Shown: positions 48,849 through 58,598, counted from the stretch's first letter. The stretch: DNA of 64,000 nt from Pseudomonas viciae (GCF_004786035.1 NZ_CP035088.1:1400001-1464000), one strand, 5' to 3'. Numbers and translations are program-made. The notes: generated by a model from the sequence alone, not told the origin.

Positions 48849-48895
48849 TTACGCGTCCCTTCGTTACCTGCGAAGGGATTTCCCCTGTTTAGAAT
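48842..48895 (+). promoter_or_regulatory. Glucose-island promoter block, copy 2
   Basis: GTGACAT-N11-TTCGTTACCTGC-N18-TAGAAT. TAGAAT is the likely -10 of the gts operon, 55 bp before the start codon. Confidence 0.65.
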
Positions 48896-48927
48896 CCATG
48901 CAGCGCAAGCACCAGACTTGCATGCAT

Positions 48928-48935
48928 AACAACAA
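48928..48935 (+). promoter_or_regulatory. AACAACAA motif in the gtsA leader
   Basis: Followed by GAAAGG and the start at 48951: the position expected for an Hfq/Crc translational block. Confidence 0.58.
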
Positions 48936-48950
48936 GAAAGGTACTTCTAG

Positions 48951-50252
48951 ATGAATGCGATTTCTCGCCTCGCTACTGTCATTTCTCTTGCTTCCCTGCT
49001 TCCCGTCGCAGCATTCCCTGTCAGCGCTCTTGCCGCCGAATCCAAAGGTTCCGTGGAAGTCGTCCACTGGTGGACGTCGGGTGGCGAAAAAGCCGCAGTC
49101 GATGTGCTCAAGGCCCAGGTAGAGAAAGACGGCTTTACCTGGAAGGACGGCGCTGTCGCCGGTGGTGGTGGTTCCACCGCCATGACCGTGCTCAAGAGCC
49201 GTGCCGTGGCCGGCAACCCACCGGGTGTGGCCCAGATCAAGGGGCCGGACATCCAGGAATGGGCGTCCACCGGGCTGCTCGACACCGACGTCTTGAAAGA
49301 TGTTGCCAAAGCTGAGAAGTGGGACAGCCTGCTCGATAAGAAAGTCTCCGATACCGTGAAGTACGAAGGTGACTACGTTGCCGTGCCGGTGAACATTCAC
49401 CGCGTCAACTGGCTGTGGATCAACCCGGAAGTCTTCAAGAAAGCCGGCATCGAAAAAGCCCCGACCACCCTCGAAGAATTCTACGCCGCCGGCGACAAAC
49501 TCAAGGCTGCGGGCTTCATTGCGCTCGCCCACGGTGGCCAGCCTTGGCAGGACAGCACGGTGTTCGAAGCCGTGGTGCTCTCGGTCATGGGCGCTGATGG
49601 CTACAAAAAGGCTCTGGTCGATCTCGACAACAAGGCCCTGACCGGTCCGGACATGGTCAAGGCGCTGACCGAGCTGAAGAAAGTGGCGACCTACATGGAC
49701 GCCGACGGCAAGGGCCAGGACTGGAACCTGGAAGCGGCCAAGGTCATCAACGGCAAGGCCGGCATGCAGATCATGGGTGACTGGGCCAAGAGCGAGTGGA
49801 CCGCCGCGAAGAAAGTCGCCGGCAAGGACTACCAGTGCGTAGCTTTCCCGGGCACCGAAAAGGCCTTCACCTACAACATCGACTCCCTGGCGGTGTTCAA
49901 GCAGAAAGACAAAGGCACTGCGGCCGGTCAGCAGGATATCGCCAAGGTCGTGCTGGGTGAGAACTTCCAGAAAGTCTTCAGCATCAACAAGGGTTCGATC
50001 CCGGTGCGCAACGACATGCTGGCCGACATGGCCAAGTACGGCTTCGACTCCTGCGCCCAGACCGCCGCCAAGGATTTCCTGACGGACGCCAAGACCGGCG
50101 GCCTGCAGCCGAGCATGGCGCACAACATGGCGACCACGCTGGCGGTACAGGGTGCCTTCTTTGACGTGGTGACCAACTACATCAACGACCCGAAAGCCGA
50201 CCCTGCCGATGCCGCCAAGAAGCTTGGCGCAGCGGTGCAGTCTGCCAAGTAA
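48951..50252 (+). CDS. gtsA: Glucose ABC transporter periplasmic binding protein GtsA (GltB)
   Basis: A 433-residue extracellular solute-binding protein, family 1. The Sec signal ([18 protein letters not shown]) is cleaved near residue 29. Sugar-binding features include [17 protein letters not shown] at the start of the mature chain and the GDWAKSEW loop. It captures glucose that crosses OprB and delivers it to GtsBC. First gene of gtsABCD, separated from gtsB by REP sequences that probably help accumulate the binding protein's mRNA. Confidence 0.95.
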   Translation: MNAISRLATVISLASLLPVAAFPVSALAAESKGSVEVVHWWTSGGEKAAVDVLKAQVEKDGFTWKDGAVAGGGGSTAMTVLKSRAVAGNPPGVAQIKGPDIQEWASTGLLDTDVLKDVAKAEKWDSLLDKKVSDTVKYEGDYVAVPVNIHRVNWLWINPEVFKKAGIEKAPTTLEEFYAAGDKLKAAGFIALAHGGQPWQDSTVFEAVVLSVMGADGYKKALVDLDNKALTGPDMVKALTELKKVATYMDADGKGQDWNLEAAKVINGKAGMQIMGDWAKSEWTAAKKVAGKDYQCVAFPGTEKAFTYNIDSLAVFKQKDKGTAAGQQDIAKVVLGENFQKVFSINKGSIPVRNDMLADMAKYGFDSCAQTAAKDFLTDAKTGGLQPSMAHNMATTLAVQGAFFDVVTNYINDPKADPADAAKKLGAAVQSAK

Positions 50253-50270
50253 CCGTTAGCAGCGCAGGTC

Positions 50271-50398
50271 CTCCTGTGGGAGCGAGCCTGTGGGAGTAAA
50301 GCTTGCTTGCGATGAATGATAACGCGGTCATTTGAAAGACCGAGGCGCCTTCATCGCGAGCAAGCTCAGCTCCCACACAAGCCTGCTCCCACAGGGAA
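50271..50398. repeat. REP cluster between gtsA and gtsB
   Basis: Several GTGGGAGCGAGC/GCTCCCACA copies, one with an inserted duplicate (GCTCCCACACAAGCCTGCTC). It lies inside the operon. Confidence 0.8.
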
Positions 50399-50436
50399 TG
50401 CCTTTGTAATCATTACCCTTTGTGCGGGATCTTCCC

Positions 50437-51345
50437 ATGAGTTCTGTTGCTGTGTTCAGCAAGGCCTCGCCGTTCGATGCATTGCAACGCTGGCTACCAA
50501 AACTGGTGCTGGCGCCGAGCATGTTCATCGTTCTGGTGGGCTTCTATGGCTATATCTTGTGGACGTTCGTTCTGTCGTTCACCACCTCGACCTTCTTGCC
50601 GAACTACAAATGGGCCGGGCTGGCGCAATACGCGCGGTTGATGGACAACGACCGCTGGTGGGTGGCGAGCAAGAACCTGGCGCTCTTTGGCGGCATGTTC
50701 ATCGGCATCACCCTGGTGATCGGGGTGCTGCTGGCAGTGTTTCTTGACCAGCGCATTCGTCGTGAAGGTTTCATCCGTACCATTTACCTGTACCCGATGG
50801 CGCTGTCGATGATCGTCACCGGTACGGCCTGGAAATGGTTGCTCAACCCAGGCATGGGCCTGGACAAATTGTTGCGTGACTGGGGCTGGGAAGGTTTCCG
50901 CCTGGACTGGCTGATCGACCCGGACCGTGTGGTGTATTGCCTGGTGATCGCGGCGGTATGGCAGGCCTCGGGCTTCATCATGGCGATGTTCCTGGCCGGC
51001 CTGCGCGGGGTTGATCAATCGATCATCCGCGCCGCGCAGATCGATGGTGCGAGCATGCCGCGCATCTACTGGAAAGTGGTGCTGCCAAGCCTGCGTCCAG
51101 TGTTCTTCAGCGCAGTGATGATCCTGGCGCACATCGCGATCAAGAGTTTCGACCTGGTGGCGGCGATGACGGCTGGCGGGCCGGGTTATTCCTCCGACCT
51201 GCCTGCGATGTTCATGTATTCCTTCACCTTCAGTCGTGGCCAGATGGGCATGGGCTCGGCCAGTGCGATTCTGATGCTCGGTGCGATTCTCGCAATCATC
51301 GTGCCTTACCTGTACTCCGAGCTGAGGACCAAGCGTCATGACTAG
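50437..51345 (+). CDS. gtsB: Glucose ABC transporter permease GtsB (GltF)
   Basis: A 302-residue MalF-type permease with about six helices. The EAA loop that contacts the ATPase is IRAAQIDGASMPRIYWKVVLPSL. I chose ATG 50437 (MSSVAVFSKAS); a GTG at 50422 is possible. It pairs with GtsC to form the channel. Its end overlaps gtsC by 8 bp. Confidence 0.94.
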   Translation: MSSVAVFSKASPFDALQRWLPKLVLAPSMFIVLVGFYGYILWTFVLSFTTSTFLPNYKWAGLAQYARLMDNDRWWVASKNLALFGGMFIGITLVIGVLLAVFLDQRIRREGFIRTIYLYPMALSMIVTGTAWKWLLNPGMGLDKLLRDWGWEGFRLDWLIDPDRVVYCLVIAAVWQASGFIMAMFLAGLRGVDQSIIRAAQIDGASMPRIYWKVVLPSLRPVFFSAVMILAHIAIKSFDLVAAMTAGGPGYSSDLPAMFMYSFTFSRGQMGMGSASAILMLGAILAIIVPYLYSELRTKRHD

Positions 51346-52183
51346 TCTTGCTGCCAAACCTTCCATCAGCTTGAGTCGCATCGCGATCTACGCGGTGTTG
51401 ATCCTCGCTGTATTGCTGTACCTGGTGCCGCTGGTGGTCATGCTGTTGACCAGCTTCAAGACCCCGGAAGACATCAACACCGGTAACCTGCTGAGCTGGC
51501 CGACCGTGGTCACCGGCATCGGTTGGGTCAAGGCCTGGGCCACGGTCGACGGCTACTTCTGGAACTCGATCAAGATCACCGTCCCGGCGGTGCTGATCTC
51601 TACCGCTATCGGTGCGTTGAACGGCTACGTGTTGTCGATGTGGCGCTTTCGCGGTTCGCAGTTGTTCTTCGGCCTGTTGCTGTTCGGTTGCTTCCTGCCG
51701 TTCCAGACCGTCCTGCTGCCGGCCTCGTTTACCCTCGGCAAGATGGGCCTGGCCAGTACCACCACCGGCCTGGTGTTTGTGCACGTGGTCTACGGCCTGG
51801 CGTTCACCACGCTGTTCTTCCGTAACTACTACGTCAGCATTCCCGATGCGCTGGTGAAGGCTGCGCGGCTGGACGGTGCGGGTTTCTTCACCATCTTCCG
51901 GCGGATCATCCTGCCGATGTCCACCCCGATCATCATGGTTTGCCTGATCTGGCAGTTCACGCAGATCTGGAACGACTTCCTGTTCGGCGTGGTGTTCTCC
52001 AGCGGCGATTCACAGCCCATCACGGTGGCGCTGAACAACTTGGTCAACACCAGTACCGGGGCCAAGGAATACAACGTTGATATGGCGGCGGCGATGATCG
52101 CCGGGCTGCCGACCCTGCTGGTCTATGTGGTAGCAGGCAAGTATTTCGTGCGCGGTCTCACGGCCGGCGCAGTCAAGGGGTAA
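51338..52183 (+). CDS. gtsC: Glucose ABC transporter permease GtsC (GltG)
   Basis: A 281-residue MalG-type permease with six helices and the EAA loop LVKAARLDGAGFFTIFRRIILPM. The C-terminal region ends AGKYFVRGLTAGAVKG, as is usual for this subfamily. It overlaps gtsB and is followed 2 bp later by gtsD. Confidence 0.94.
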   Translation: MTSLAAKPSISLSRIAIYAVLILAVLLYLVPLVVMLLTSFKTPEDINTGNLLSWPTVVTGIGWVKAWATVDGYFWNSIKITVPAVLISTAIGALNGYVLSMWRFRGSQLFFGLLLFGCFLPFQTVLLPASFTLGKMGLASTTTGLVFVHVVYGLAFTTLFFRNYYVSIPDALVKAARLDGAGFFTIFRRIILPMSTPIIMVCLIWQFTQIWNDFLFGVVFSSGDSQPITVALNNLVNTSTGAKEYNVDMAAAMIAGLPTLLVYVVAGKYFVRGLTAGAVKG

Positions 52184-52185
52184 TC

Positions 52186-53346
52186 ATGGCAACGCTCGAA
52201 CTTCGCAATGTAAACAAGACCTATGGTGCCGGCCTGCCGGACACCCTGAAGAACATCGAGTTGTCGATCAAGGACGGTGAGTTCCTGATCCTCGTCGGCC
52301 CTTCGGGCTGCGGCAAGTCGACGCTGATGAACTGCATCGCCGGCCTTGAGACCATCACCGGCGGCGCGATCATGATCGGTGACCAGGATGTCAGCGGCAT
52401 GAGCCCGAAGGATCGCGACATCGCCATGGTGTTCCAGTCCTACGCGCTGTACCCGACCATGAGCGTGCGGGAGAACATCGAGTTCGGTCTGAAAATTCGC
52501 AAGATGAGCCAGTCCGCCATCGACGAAGAAGTCAACCGCGTGGCCAAGCTGTTGCAGATCGAGCACCTGCTCAATCGCAAGCCGGGCCAACTCTCCGGTG
52601 GTCAGCAACAGCGCGTGGCCATGGGCCGGGCACTGGCGCGGCGGCCGAAGATCTATCTGTTCGACGAACCGCTGTCCAACCTCGACGCCAAGCTGCGGGT
52701 CGAGATGCGCACCGAAATGAAACTGATGCACCAGCGCCTCAAGACCACCACGGTCTACGTGACCCACGACCAGATCGAAGCCATGACCCTGGGCGACAAA
52801 GTGGCGGTGATGAAGGACGGGATCATCCAGCAGTTCGGTACGCCGAAGGACATCTACACCAACCCGGCCAACCTGTTCGTGGCGAGCTTCATCGGTTCGC
52901 CACCGATGAACTTTATTCCGCTGCGCCTGCAACGCAAGGACGGTCGCCTGCTGGCCTTGCTCGACAGCGGCCAGGCCCGTTGTGAGCTGCCAATGGGCAT
53001 GCAGGACGCGGGCCTGGAAGACCGCGAAGTGATCCTCGGCCTGCGTCCGGAACAGATCGTGCTGGGGGGGAACGAACCCAACGGCTTGCCAACCATTCGC
53101 GCTGAAGTGCAGGTCACCGAGCCCACCGGCCCGGACACTCTGGTGTTCGTCAACCTCAACGACACCAAGGTCTGCTGCCGCCTGGCGCCGGACGTGGCAC
53201 CGCAGCCGGGTGAAACCCTGACGCTGCAATTCGATCCGTCGAAAGTGCTGCTGTTCGACGCCAAGTCCGGTGAGCGCCTGGGTGTGGCAGGCCAGCCGCA
53301 AGCCGACGCCCGGAGCGCCAACGTGGCGCAGTTCAAGGGCCGGTGA
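52186..53346 (+). CDS. gtsD: Glucose ABC transporter ATPase GtsD (GltK)
   Basis: A 386-residue UgpC/MalK-type ATPase. Walker A GPSGCGKST is at about 38-46, signature LSGGQQQRVAMGRAL, Walker B IYLFDEPLSNLDAKLR and switch His in VYVTHDQIEAMTLGD. A C-terminal TOBE regulatory region (about 240-386) includes GLRPEQI. Two copies energise GtsBC. A hairpin and oprB follow. Confidence 0.95.
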   Translation: MATLELRNVNKTYGAGLPDTLKNIELSIKDGEFLILVGPSGCGKSTLMNCIAGLETITGGAIMIGDQDVSGMSPKDRDIAMVFQSYALYPTMSVRENIEFGLKIRKMSQSAIDEEVNRVAKLLQIEHLLNRKPGQLSGGQQQRVAMGRALARRPKIYLFDEPLSNLDAKLRVEMRTEMKLMHQRLKTTTVYVTHDQIEAMTLGDKVAVMKDGIIQQFGTPKDIYTNPANLFVASFIGSPPMNFIPLRLQRKDGRLLALLDSGQARCELPMGMQDAGLEDREVILGLRPEQIVLGGNEPNGLPTIRAEVQVTEPTGPDTLVFVNLNDTKVCCRLAPDVAPQPGETLTLQFDPSKVLLFDAKSGERLGVAGQPQADARSANVAQFKGR

Positions 53347-53355
53347 AGAACAAAA

Positions 53356-53379
53356 TGTGGGAGTGAGCTTGCTCCCACA
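53356..53379. repeat. Compact REP palindrome between gtsD and oprB
   Basis: TGTGGGAG-N8-CTCCCACA followed by AAAAAA. It has no T-tract on the plus strand, so it is not a clear terminator for gtsD. Confidence 0.7.
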
Positions 53380-53390
53380 AAAAAGGAGTA

Positions 53391-53416
53391 TGCGGTGGAT
53401 GGGGACATCCGCCGCA
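53391..53416 (+). promoter_or_regulatory. Hairpin TGCGGTGGAT-N6-ATCCGCCGCA upstream of oprB
   Basis: 10-bp arms with one T/C difference and a 6-base loop, 60 bp before oprB. It could be an operator or an mRNA processing/stability hairpin. Confidence 0.45.
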
Positions 53417-53448
53417 ATCGCTGTAAACCACGTTAGATAAAAACAGTT

Positions 53449-53459
53449 AATAACAATAA
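53449..53459 (+). promoter_or_regulatory. AATAACAATAA motif in the oprB leader
   Basis: Two overlapping AAYAAYAA matches 17 bases before the oprB start, next to GACGAGG. Confidence 0.58.
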
Positions 53460-53475
53460 AGACGAGGATGTAGGG

Positions 53476-54822
53476 ATGAAGAAGAAAAACAACGCCCAGC
53501 TTATCTGCCAGTTGTCAGCCGTTGCGGCGATGATGCTGGCTGGTAGCGCACACGCGGCCGACGCATTCAGCGCCGACTCGAAGTGGATGACGGGTGACTG
53601 GGGCGGCGAACGGACCAAACTGATCGAGCAAGGTATCGATATCAAGGCTGACTTCGTCGGTGAGATGGGTGCCAACCTCCACGGCGGCTACAACGATGAC
53701 AAGACAGCGCGTTGGTCCCAGCAGTTTGGCTTGGGCGTAGCCCTCGATCTGGAGAAGCTGGCGGGTTGGGGAGATACAGAGGCCAAGATCCAGTTCACCC
53801 GGCGTGATGGTCGCAACATTTCCAACGACCGTATCGGTGATCCACGTGCCGGTACCCTCAGTTCTTCCCAGGAAGTGTGGGGTCGTGGGCAAACCACCCG
53901 TCTGACCCAGTTGTGGATCAAGCAGAAGTATTTCGACAGTAAGTTGGATGTCAAAGCCGGTTATTTCGGTGAAGGCGAAGACTTCAACACCTTCCCGTGC
54001 GAGTTCCAGAACCTGGCGTTCTGCGGTTCGCAGGCGGGTAACTGGGCGACCGGCATCTGGTACAACTGGCCGATCATGCAGGCGGCGATTCGCGTTAAAT
54101 ACAACCTCACCCCTGAGCTCTATGCGCAAATCGGCGCGTACAACCAGAACCCTTCGCAGCTGGAAAACAAAAACCGCTACAAGCTCAGCGGCAGTGGCAC
54201 CAAGGGCACCCTCATTCCGGTCGAGTTGGTCTGGTCGCCCAAGCTCAATAATCTGCCGGGCGAATACCGTGTGGGTTACTACAAAAGTACGGCCAAGGCC
54301 GATGACGTCCGTGAGGACGACGATGGCAACGACGCCGCGACCACCCGCAACGCCTATCGCAGCCACAGCAGCAAGGACGGCTACTGGTTTGTCGCGCAAC
54401 AACAGCTCACCACCCACAACGGTGATGCTTCGCGCGGTCTGAATATCGCGGCCAACGCCACCTTCCACGACAAGGAAACCAACATCGTCGACAACTACCA
54501 GTCGCTGATGTTCGTGTACAAGGGGCCGTTCGATGCGCGTCCTAAAGATGATGTCGGGATCGGTTTCTCCCGCATCCATGTCAACGAAGATGTGAAGAAA
54601 AACGCCGAGCTGGTCAACGTCGCCAATGGTGTCTCCGACTACGATGATCCGCTGTTCACGCCGTTGCGCAGCACCGAATACAACTACGAGATCAACTACG
54701 GTTTCCACGTGACCAACTGGCTGACCGTACGTCCCAATCTGCAATACATCACTCACCCAGGTGGTGTGGATGAAGTCGACAACGCGCTGGTGGCCGGCCT
54801 GAAAATTCAGTCGGTGTTCTAA
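53476..54822 (+). CDS. oprB: Carbohydrate-selective porin OprB
   Basis: A 448-residue outer-membrane porin. The signal peptide (VAAMMLAGSAHA/AD) is cleaved near residue 27. The rest alternates in 16-strand-barrel fashion and ends in the classic C-terminal Phe (AGLKIQSVF). Early motif KWMTGDWGGERTKLIEQGI is typical of OprB. It lets glucose and other sugars cross the outer membrane. A terminator follows. Confidence 0.95.
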   Translation: MKKKNNAQLICQLSAVAAMMLAGSAHAADAFSADSKWMTGDWGGERTKLIEQGIDIKADFVGEMGANLHGGYNDDKTARWSQQFGLGVALDLEKLAGWGDTEAKIQFTRRDGRNISNDRIGDPRAGTLSSSQEVWGRGQTTRLTQLWIKQKYFDSKLDVKAGYFGEGEDFNTFPCEFQNLAFCGSQAGNWATGIWYNWPIMQAAIRVKYNLTPELYAQIGAYNQNPSQLENKNRYKLSGSGTKGTLIPVELVWSPKLNNLPGEYRVGYYKSTAKADDVREDDDGNDAATTRNAYRSHSSKDGYWFVAQQQLTTHNGDASRGLNIAANATFHDKETNIVDNYQSLMFVYKGPFDARPKDDVGIGFSRIHVNEDVKKNAELVNVANGVSDYDDPLFTPLRSTEYNYEINYGFHVTNWLTVRPNLQYITHPGGVDEVDNALVAGLKIQSVF

Positions 54823-54860
54823 CGCTGTTGCGATAAGCTCCTCTCTATGTGCGCATTTTT

Positions 54861-54890
54861 GCGGACGGCCAAGGCTGTCCGCTTTTTTTT
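54861..54890 (+). terminator. Terminator after oprB
   Basis: GCGGACGGCC-AA-GGCTGTCCGC followed by TTTTTTTT. It closes the gts-oprB unit. Confidence 0.92.
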
Positions 54891-54892
54891 GG

Positions 54893-55014
54893 AGTGTGGG
54901 AGCAAGGCTTGCCCGCGATGAAGATGACGCGGTCTTCCAGGGCACCGAGTCGCCTGCATCGCGAGCAAGCTTTGCTCCCACAGGCCTGTGGGGATAAATC
55001 CCCTCGCCACAAAA
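54893..55014. repeat. REP pair plus GTGGGGATAAATCCCC palindrome
   Basis: GTGTGGGAGCAAGGCTTGCC / inverted AGCAAGCTTTGCTCCCACAG at 54893-54983, then TGTGGGGAT-AA-ATCCCCTCGCCACA at 54987-55012. Confidence 0.8.
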
Positions 55015-55060
55015 ACTGTCGCATCAATTGAGCGTTCAATGATTTCCAGGATCGCGGCCC

Positions 55061-55915
55061 ATGCATGAGCATCCGCTACAACGTTTTTTCAGATCCTTGC
55101 GCGAGCGCCCGGTGTTTGCGTGGGAGCGCTATCGGCAGCGTGATGTGCTGGTGATCGATCATCCACTGTGCCAGGCGGTGTTCAGTCGCCAGGGGGCTCA
55201 GTTGTTGCACTTTCAGCCGCGCGGCCAGAAACCCTGGTTGTGGTGCGCGGCCAAGTGGCCACAAGTCGGCGCGATACGCGGCGGGGTGCCGGTGTGCTGG
55301 CCGTGGTATGGCCGTCATCCGAGCGAAAATGCCTGGCCGTCCCATGGTTGGGCGCGGCTGATCGATTGGAAATTGCTCGACAGCCGCAGTGATGACGACG
55401 GTGTGCATTTGCACTGGCAACTGCAGCTGTGCGACTGGCAAGTGGACTTGCATGCAGATCTGGGTGAACGCATGGAACTGCGTTTGAGCACCGAGCACCA
55501 GGACAGTCTGCCATGCCAGTTGAGCCAGGCTTTACACGCTTATTGGCGTATCGGTGATGTTGGCGAGGTAGCGCTGTCTGGGCTCGAAGGCGCGCAGGGT
55601 TACGACCAGTTGAGCCGCGCTGTTTGCCAGCAGGAAGGCGAGTTGCGGGTCGAGGGCGGTTGCCAGCGGGTGTTCCAGCACGAGGGTGAATTGCAGCTCA
55701 AGGACCACGCCTGGCAGCGCGAGTTGTGCATCGACACCGGCGACAGTGCTGACACCGTGGTGTGGCATCCCGGCGCCCGGCCATTGCTGGGGGTGAGTTG
55801 GGATGAGGTGTCGGAGTTCGTCTGCGTCGAAGCGGCCAGCGGTGGCACTGACAGCCTGTGCCTGGCGCCGGGGGAGCGGGCGCATCTGAGTTTGCAGGCG
55901 TGGGTGGGGGCTTAG
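55061..55915 (+). CDS. D-hexose-6-phosphate mutarotase (YeaD-like)
   Basis: A 284-residue aldose-1-epimerase-fold protein. Conserved parts are GAQLLHFQPRGQKPWLW (about 46-62), RGGVPVCWPWYGRH (about 73-86), SHGWAR and, near the end, VVWHPGARPL...FVCVEAASG. It interconverts alpha and beta glucose 6-phosphate, speeding supply of the beta form to Zwf. Placement between oprB and hexR-zwf fits. Start ATG 55061 follows TCCAGGATCGCGGCCC, a weak ribosome site. Confidence 0.88.
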   Translation: MHEHPLQRFFRSLRERPVFAWERYRQRDVLVIDHPLCQAVFSRQGAQLLHFQPRGQKPWLWCAAKWPQVGAIRGGVPVCWPWYGRHPSENAWPSHGWARLIDWKLLDSRSDDDGVHLHWQLQLCDWQVDLHADLGERMELRLSTEHQDSLPCQLSQALHAYWRIGDVGEVALSGLEGAQGYDQLSRAVCQQEGELRVEGGCQRVFQHEGELQLKDHAWQRELCIDTGDSADTVVWHPGARPLLGVSWDEVSEFVCVEAASGGTDSLCLAPGERAHLSLQAWVGA

Positions 55916-55943
55916 CTCAGGATCTCTGGTATGGCGGCTGGCC

Positions 55944-56040
55944 CCTTCGCGAGCAAGCCCGCTCCCACATGGGGTTCGGGTTGTTCACAGAACTTGTGAT
56001 CAACATAGACCTTGTGGGAGCGGGCTTGCTCGCGAAGACG
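55944..56040. repeat. Inverted REP pair between the mutarotase gene and hexR
   Basis: CCTTCGCGAGCAAGCCCGCT and inverted AGCGGGCTTGCTCGCGAAGA frame about 50 bp between convergent genes. Confidence 0.88.
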
Positions 56041-56071
56041 GACTATCAGGCACTGAAGGTTCTGGATCGAG

Positions 56072-56941
56072 TCAGTTGAACTCATCCCCTACCGGATACC
56101 GACTGGCATTCAAGCTTTCCTTGATCTTGCGCAGATGCGGTTGGAAGTCCACGCCCCGGCGCAGGGTCATGCCGGTGGCGAGCACATCCAGCACCGTGAG
56201 CTGGATGATTCGCGAGGTCATCGGCATATAGATGTCGGTGTCTTCGGGCAGCGGAATGTTCAGGCTCAGGGTGCTGGCCTTGGCGAGCGGCGAGCCTTCG
56301 GCGGTCAAGCCCAGCACCGAAGCGCCGTTTTCCCGGGCGATGCGCGCCACTTCCACCAGCTCGCGGGTACGCCCGGTATAGGAAATGATCACGAACAGCT
56401 CGCCGGTATGGGCCACCGACGCGATCATGCGTTGCATCAGCACGTCGGCGTGGGCGGTCACCGCCAGGTTGAAGCGGAAAAACTTGTGCTGGGCATCCAG
56501 CGCCACCGGGGCCGAGGCGCCAAGGCCAAAGAAGTGGATCTGTCGGGCCTGGATCAGCAAATCGACGGCTCGACTGATCAAATTGGGATCAAGGGCCTGG
56601 CAGGCACTGTCCAATGACGCAATGGCGCTGCCAAAGATTTTCCGGGTGTAAGCTTCTGGATTGTCATCGGCCTCTACCGCACGGCTGACATAAGCGGCGC
56701 CGCTGGCCAGGCTCTGGGCCAGTTGCAGCTTGAGTTCCGGGTAGCCGCTGACGCCGAACGAACGGCAGAAGCGGTTGACGGTAGGCTCGCTGACCGACGC
56801 AGCCTGGGCGAGGGCGGCGATGCTGAAGCGGGTGGCCTGCTGTGGGTTGAGCAGGATCACCTCGGCCACCTTGCGTTCGGCCTTGTTCAGGTCTTCAAGG
56901 CGACTCTGGATCTGCTCCAGTAAATTTCGCACGCGGTCCAT
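56072..56941 (-). CDS. hexR: HexR, RpiR-family repressor of glucose catabolism
   Basis: A 289-residue regulator. The N-terminal RpiR helix-turn-helix (about 1-77: [35 protein letters not shown]) is followed by a SIS sugar-isomerase-like domain (about 120-255: [20 protein letters not shown]...[19 protein letters not shown]), which binds KDPG. In Pseudomonas KDPG releases HexR from the zwf, edd and gap promoters. HexR-like boxes are seen in both divergent regions here. Divergent from zwf across 187 bp. Confidence 0.95.
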   Translation of the reverse strand: MDRVRNLLEQIQSRLEDLNKAERKVAEVILLNPQQATRFSIAALAQAASVSEPTVNRFCRSFGVSGYPELKLQLAQSLASGAAYVSRAVEADDNPEAYTRKIFGSAIASLDSACQALDPNLISRAVDLLIQARQIHFFGLGASAPVALDAQHKFFRFNLAVTAHADVLMQRMIASVAHTGELFVIISYTGRTRELVEVARIARENGASVLGLTAEGSPLAKASTLSLNIPLPEDTDIYMPMTSRIIQLTVLDVLATGMTLRRGVDFQPHLRKIKESLNASRYPVGDEFN

Positions 56942-57047
56942 ACAAGATTCCTAGAAAGACGGGTCTTTGATACGACCCTTTGCGGTGGCCTATCCTACTG
57001 ATGGCTCTGACGGACCACCACTCGGAATCGGAATTTTCGAAAAATGT

Positions 57048-57063
57048 TGTGGTTATTACTACA
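57048..57063. promoter_or_regulatory. HexR-type palindrome upstream of zwf
   Basis: TGTGGT-TATT-ACTACA is symmetric but for one base and has the outer TTGT...ACA pattern. It lies between hexR and zwf. Confidence 0.65.
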
Positions 57064-57077
57064 TTTTTCCTTGAGTG

Positions 57078-57096
57078 ATACCTTGAAAAAAGGTAT
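57078..57096. promoter_or_regulatory. Second inverted repeat in the zwf leader
   Basis: ATACCTT-GAAAA-AAGGTAT, perfect 7-bp arms, 32 bp before the zwf start. Operator or mRNA hairpin. Confidence 0.45.
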
Positions 57097-57128
57097 TTGT
57101 AGCTTAACTTGATAAAAGAACAAACATC

Positions 57129-58598
57129 ATGCATTCCATTACGGTTGAACCGTGCACCTTTGCCTTGTTTGGCGCGTTGGGCGATCTGGCCCTACGCAAG
57201 CTGTTTCCTGCCCTTTATCAGCTCGATGGTGCCGGCCTGCTGCACGAGGACACGCGGATCATCGCGCTGGCCCGGGAGCCCGGCAGCGAGCAGCAGCACC
57301 TGGCGTTCATCACCACTGAGCTGCGCCGTTACGTCGGCGACAAAGAGCTGGACGAAGCCGTGGTCGAGCGCTTCCTGGCGCGACTGACTTACCTGCATGT
57401 GGATTTCCTCAAGGCCGACGATTACGTCGCCCTGGCCGAACTGGCCGGTTCGGCCCAGCAGGTCATTGCCTATTTCGCCACCCCTGCAGCGGTCTACGGC
57501 GCGATCTGCGAGAACCTGGCGAAGGTTGGCCTGAGCGAAAACACCCGTGTCGTGCTGGAGAAACCCATCGGCTCGGACCTGGAATCGTCGCGCAAGGTCA
57601 ACGATGCTGTGGCGCAGTTCTTCCCGGAAAACCGCACTTATCGCATCGACCACTACCTGGGCAAAGAGACGGTACAGAACCTGATCGCACTGCGGTTCGC
57701 CAACAGCCTCTTCGAAACCCAGTGGAACCAGAATTACATCTCCCACGTGGAAATCACCGTGGCCGAGAAGGTTGGCATCGAAGGCCGTTGGGGCTATTTC
57801 GACAAGGCCGGCCAACTGCGGGACATGATCCAGAACCACTTGCTGCAGTTGCTGTGCCTGATCGCCATGGATCCGCCGGCCGACCTGTCCGCCGACAGCA
57901 TCCGTGATGAGAAGGTCAAGGTGCTCAAGGCCCTCGCACCGATCAGCCCGGAAGGCCTGACCACCCAGGTGGTGCGCGGCCAGTACATCGCCGGCCACAG
58001 CGAAGGCAAGGCGGTGCCGGGCTATCTCGAAGAGCCCAACTCCAACACCCAGAGCGACACTGAAACTTTCGTCGCCCTGCGCGCCGACATCCGCAACTGG
58101 CGTTGGGCCGGGGTGCCGTTTTACCTGCGCACCGGCAAGCGTATGCCGCAGAAGCTGTCGCAGATCGTCATTCACTTCAAGGAGCCGTCCCACTACATCT
58201 TCGCTCCCGAGCAGCGCCTGCAGATCAGCAACAAACTGATCATCCGCCTGCAACCGGACGAAGGGATTTCCTTGCGGGTGATGACCAAGGAGCAAGGCCT
58301 GGACAAGGGCATGCAATTGCGCAGCGGTCCGTTGCAACTCAACTTTTCCGACACCTGGCGCAGCGCACGGATTCCCGATGCCTACGAGCGGTTGTTGTTG
58401 GAAGTCATGAACGGCAATCAGAACCTGTTTGTCCGTAAAGATGAAATTGAAGCCGCGTGGACGTGGTGTGACCAGTTGATCGCCGGGTGGAAGAAATCCG
58501 GCGATGCGCCCAAGCCGTACGCGGCCGGGTCCTGGGGGCCGATGAGCTCCATTGCACTGATCACGCGGGATGGGAGGTCATGGTATGGCGATATCTGA
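57129..58598 (+). CDS. zwf: Glucose-6-phosphate 1-dehydrogenase
   Basis: A 489-residue enzyme of normal length. The nucleotide-binding start [17 protein letters not shown] covers about 14-30, and the catalytic motif RIDHYLGKE has the conserved DHYLGKE at 174-180. It oxidises glucose 6-phosphate to 6-phosphogluconolactone, making NADPH or NADH. Start ATG 57129. AAGAACAA, near the A-rich motif, lies just upstream. It overlaps pgl by 14 bp. Confidence 0.96.
   Translation: MHSITVEPCTFALFGALGDLALRKLFPALYQLDGAGLLHEDTRIIALAREPGSEQQHLAFITTELRRYVGDKELDEAVVERFLARLTYLHVDFLKADDYVALAELAGSAQQVIAYFATPAAVYGAICENLAKVGLSENTRVVLEKPIGSDLESSRKVNDAVAQFFPENRTYRIDHYLGKETVQNLIALRFANSLFETQWNQNYISHVEITVAEKVGIEGRWGYFDKAGQLRDMIQNHLLQLLCLIAMDPPADLSADSIRDEKVKVLKALAPISPEGLTTQVVRGQYIAGHSEGKAVPGYLEEPNSNTQSDTETFVALRADIRNWRWAGVPFYLRTGKRMPQKLSQIVIHFKEPSHYIFAPEQRLQISNKLIIRLQPDEGISLRVMTKEQGLDKGMQLRSGPLQLNFSDTWRSARIPDAYERLLLEVMNGNQNLFVRKDEIEAAWTWCDQLIAGWKKSGDAPKPYAAGSWGPMSSIALITRDGRSWYGDI

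Noticed and set aside
53356..53385. Apparent terminator between gtsD and oprB
   Set aside because: The hairpin is followed by As, not Ts, on the coding strand, and the sequence is a REP palindrome, so I annotated it as a repeat.
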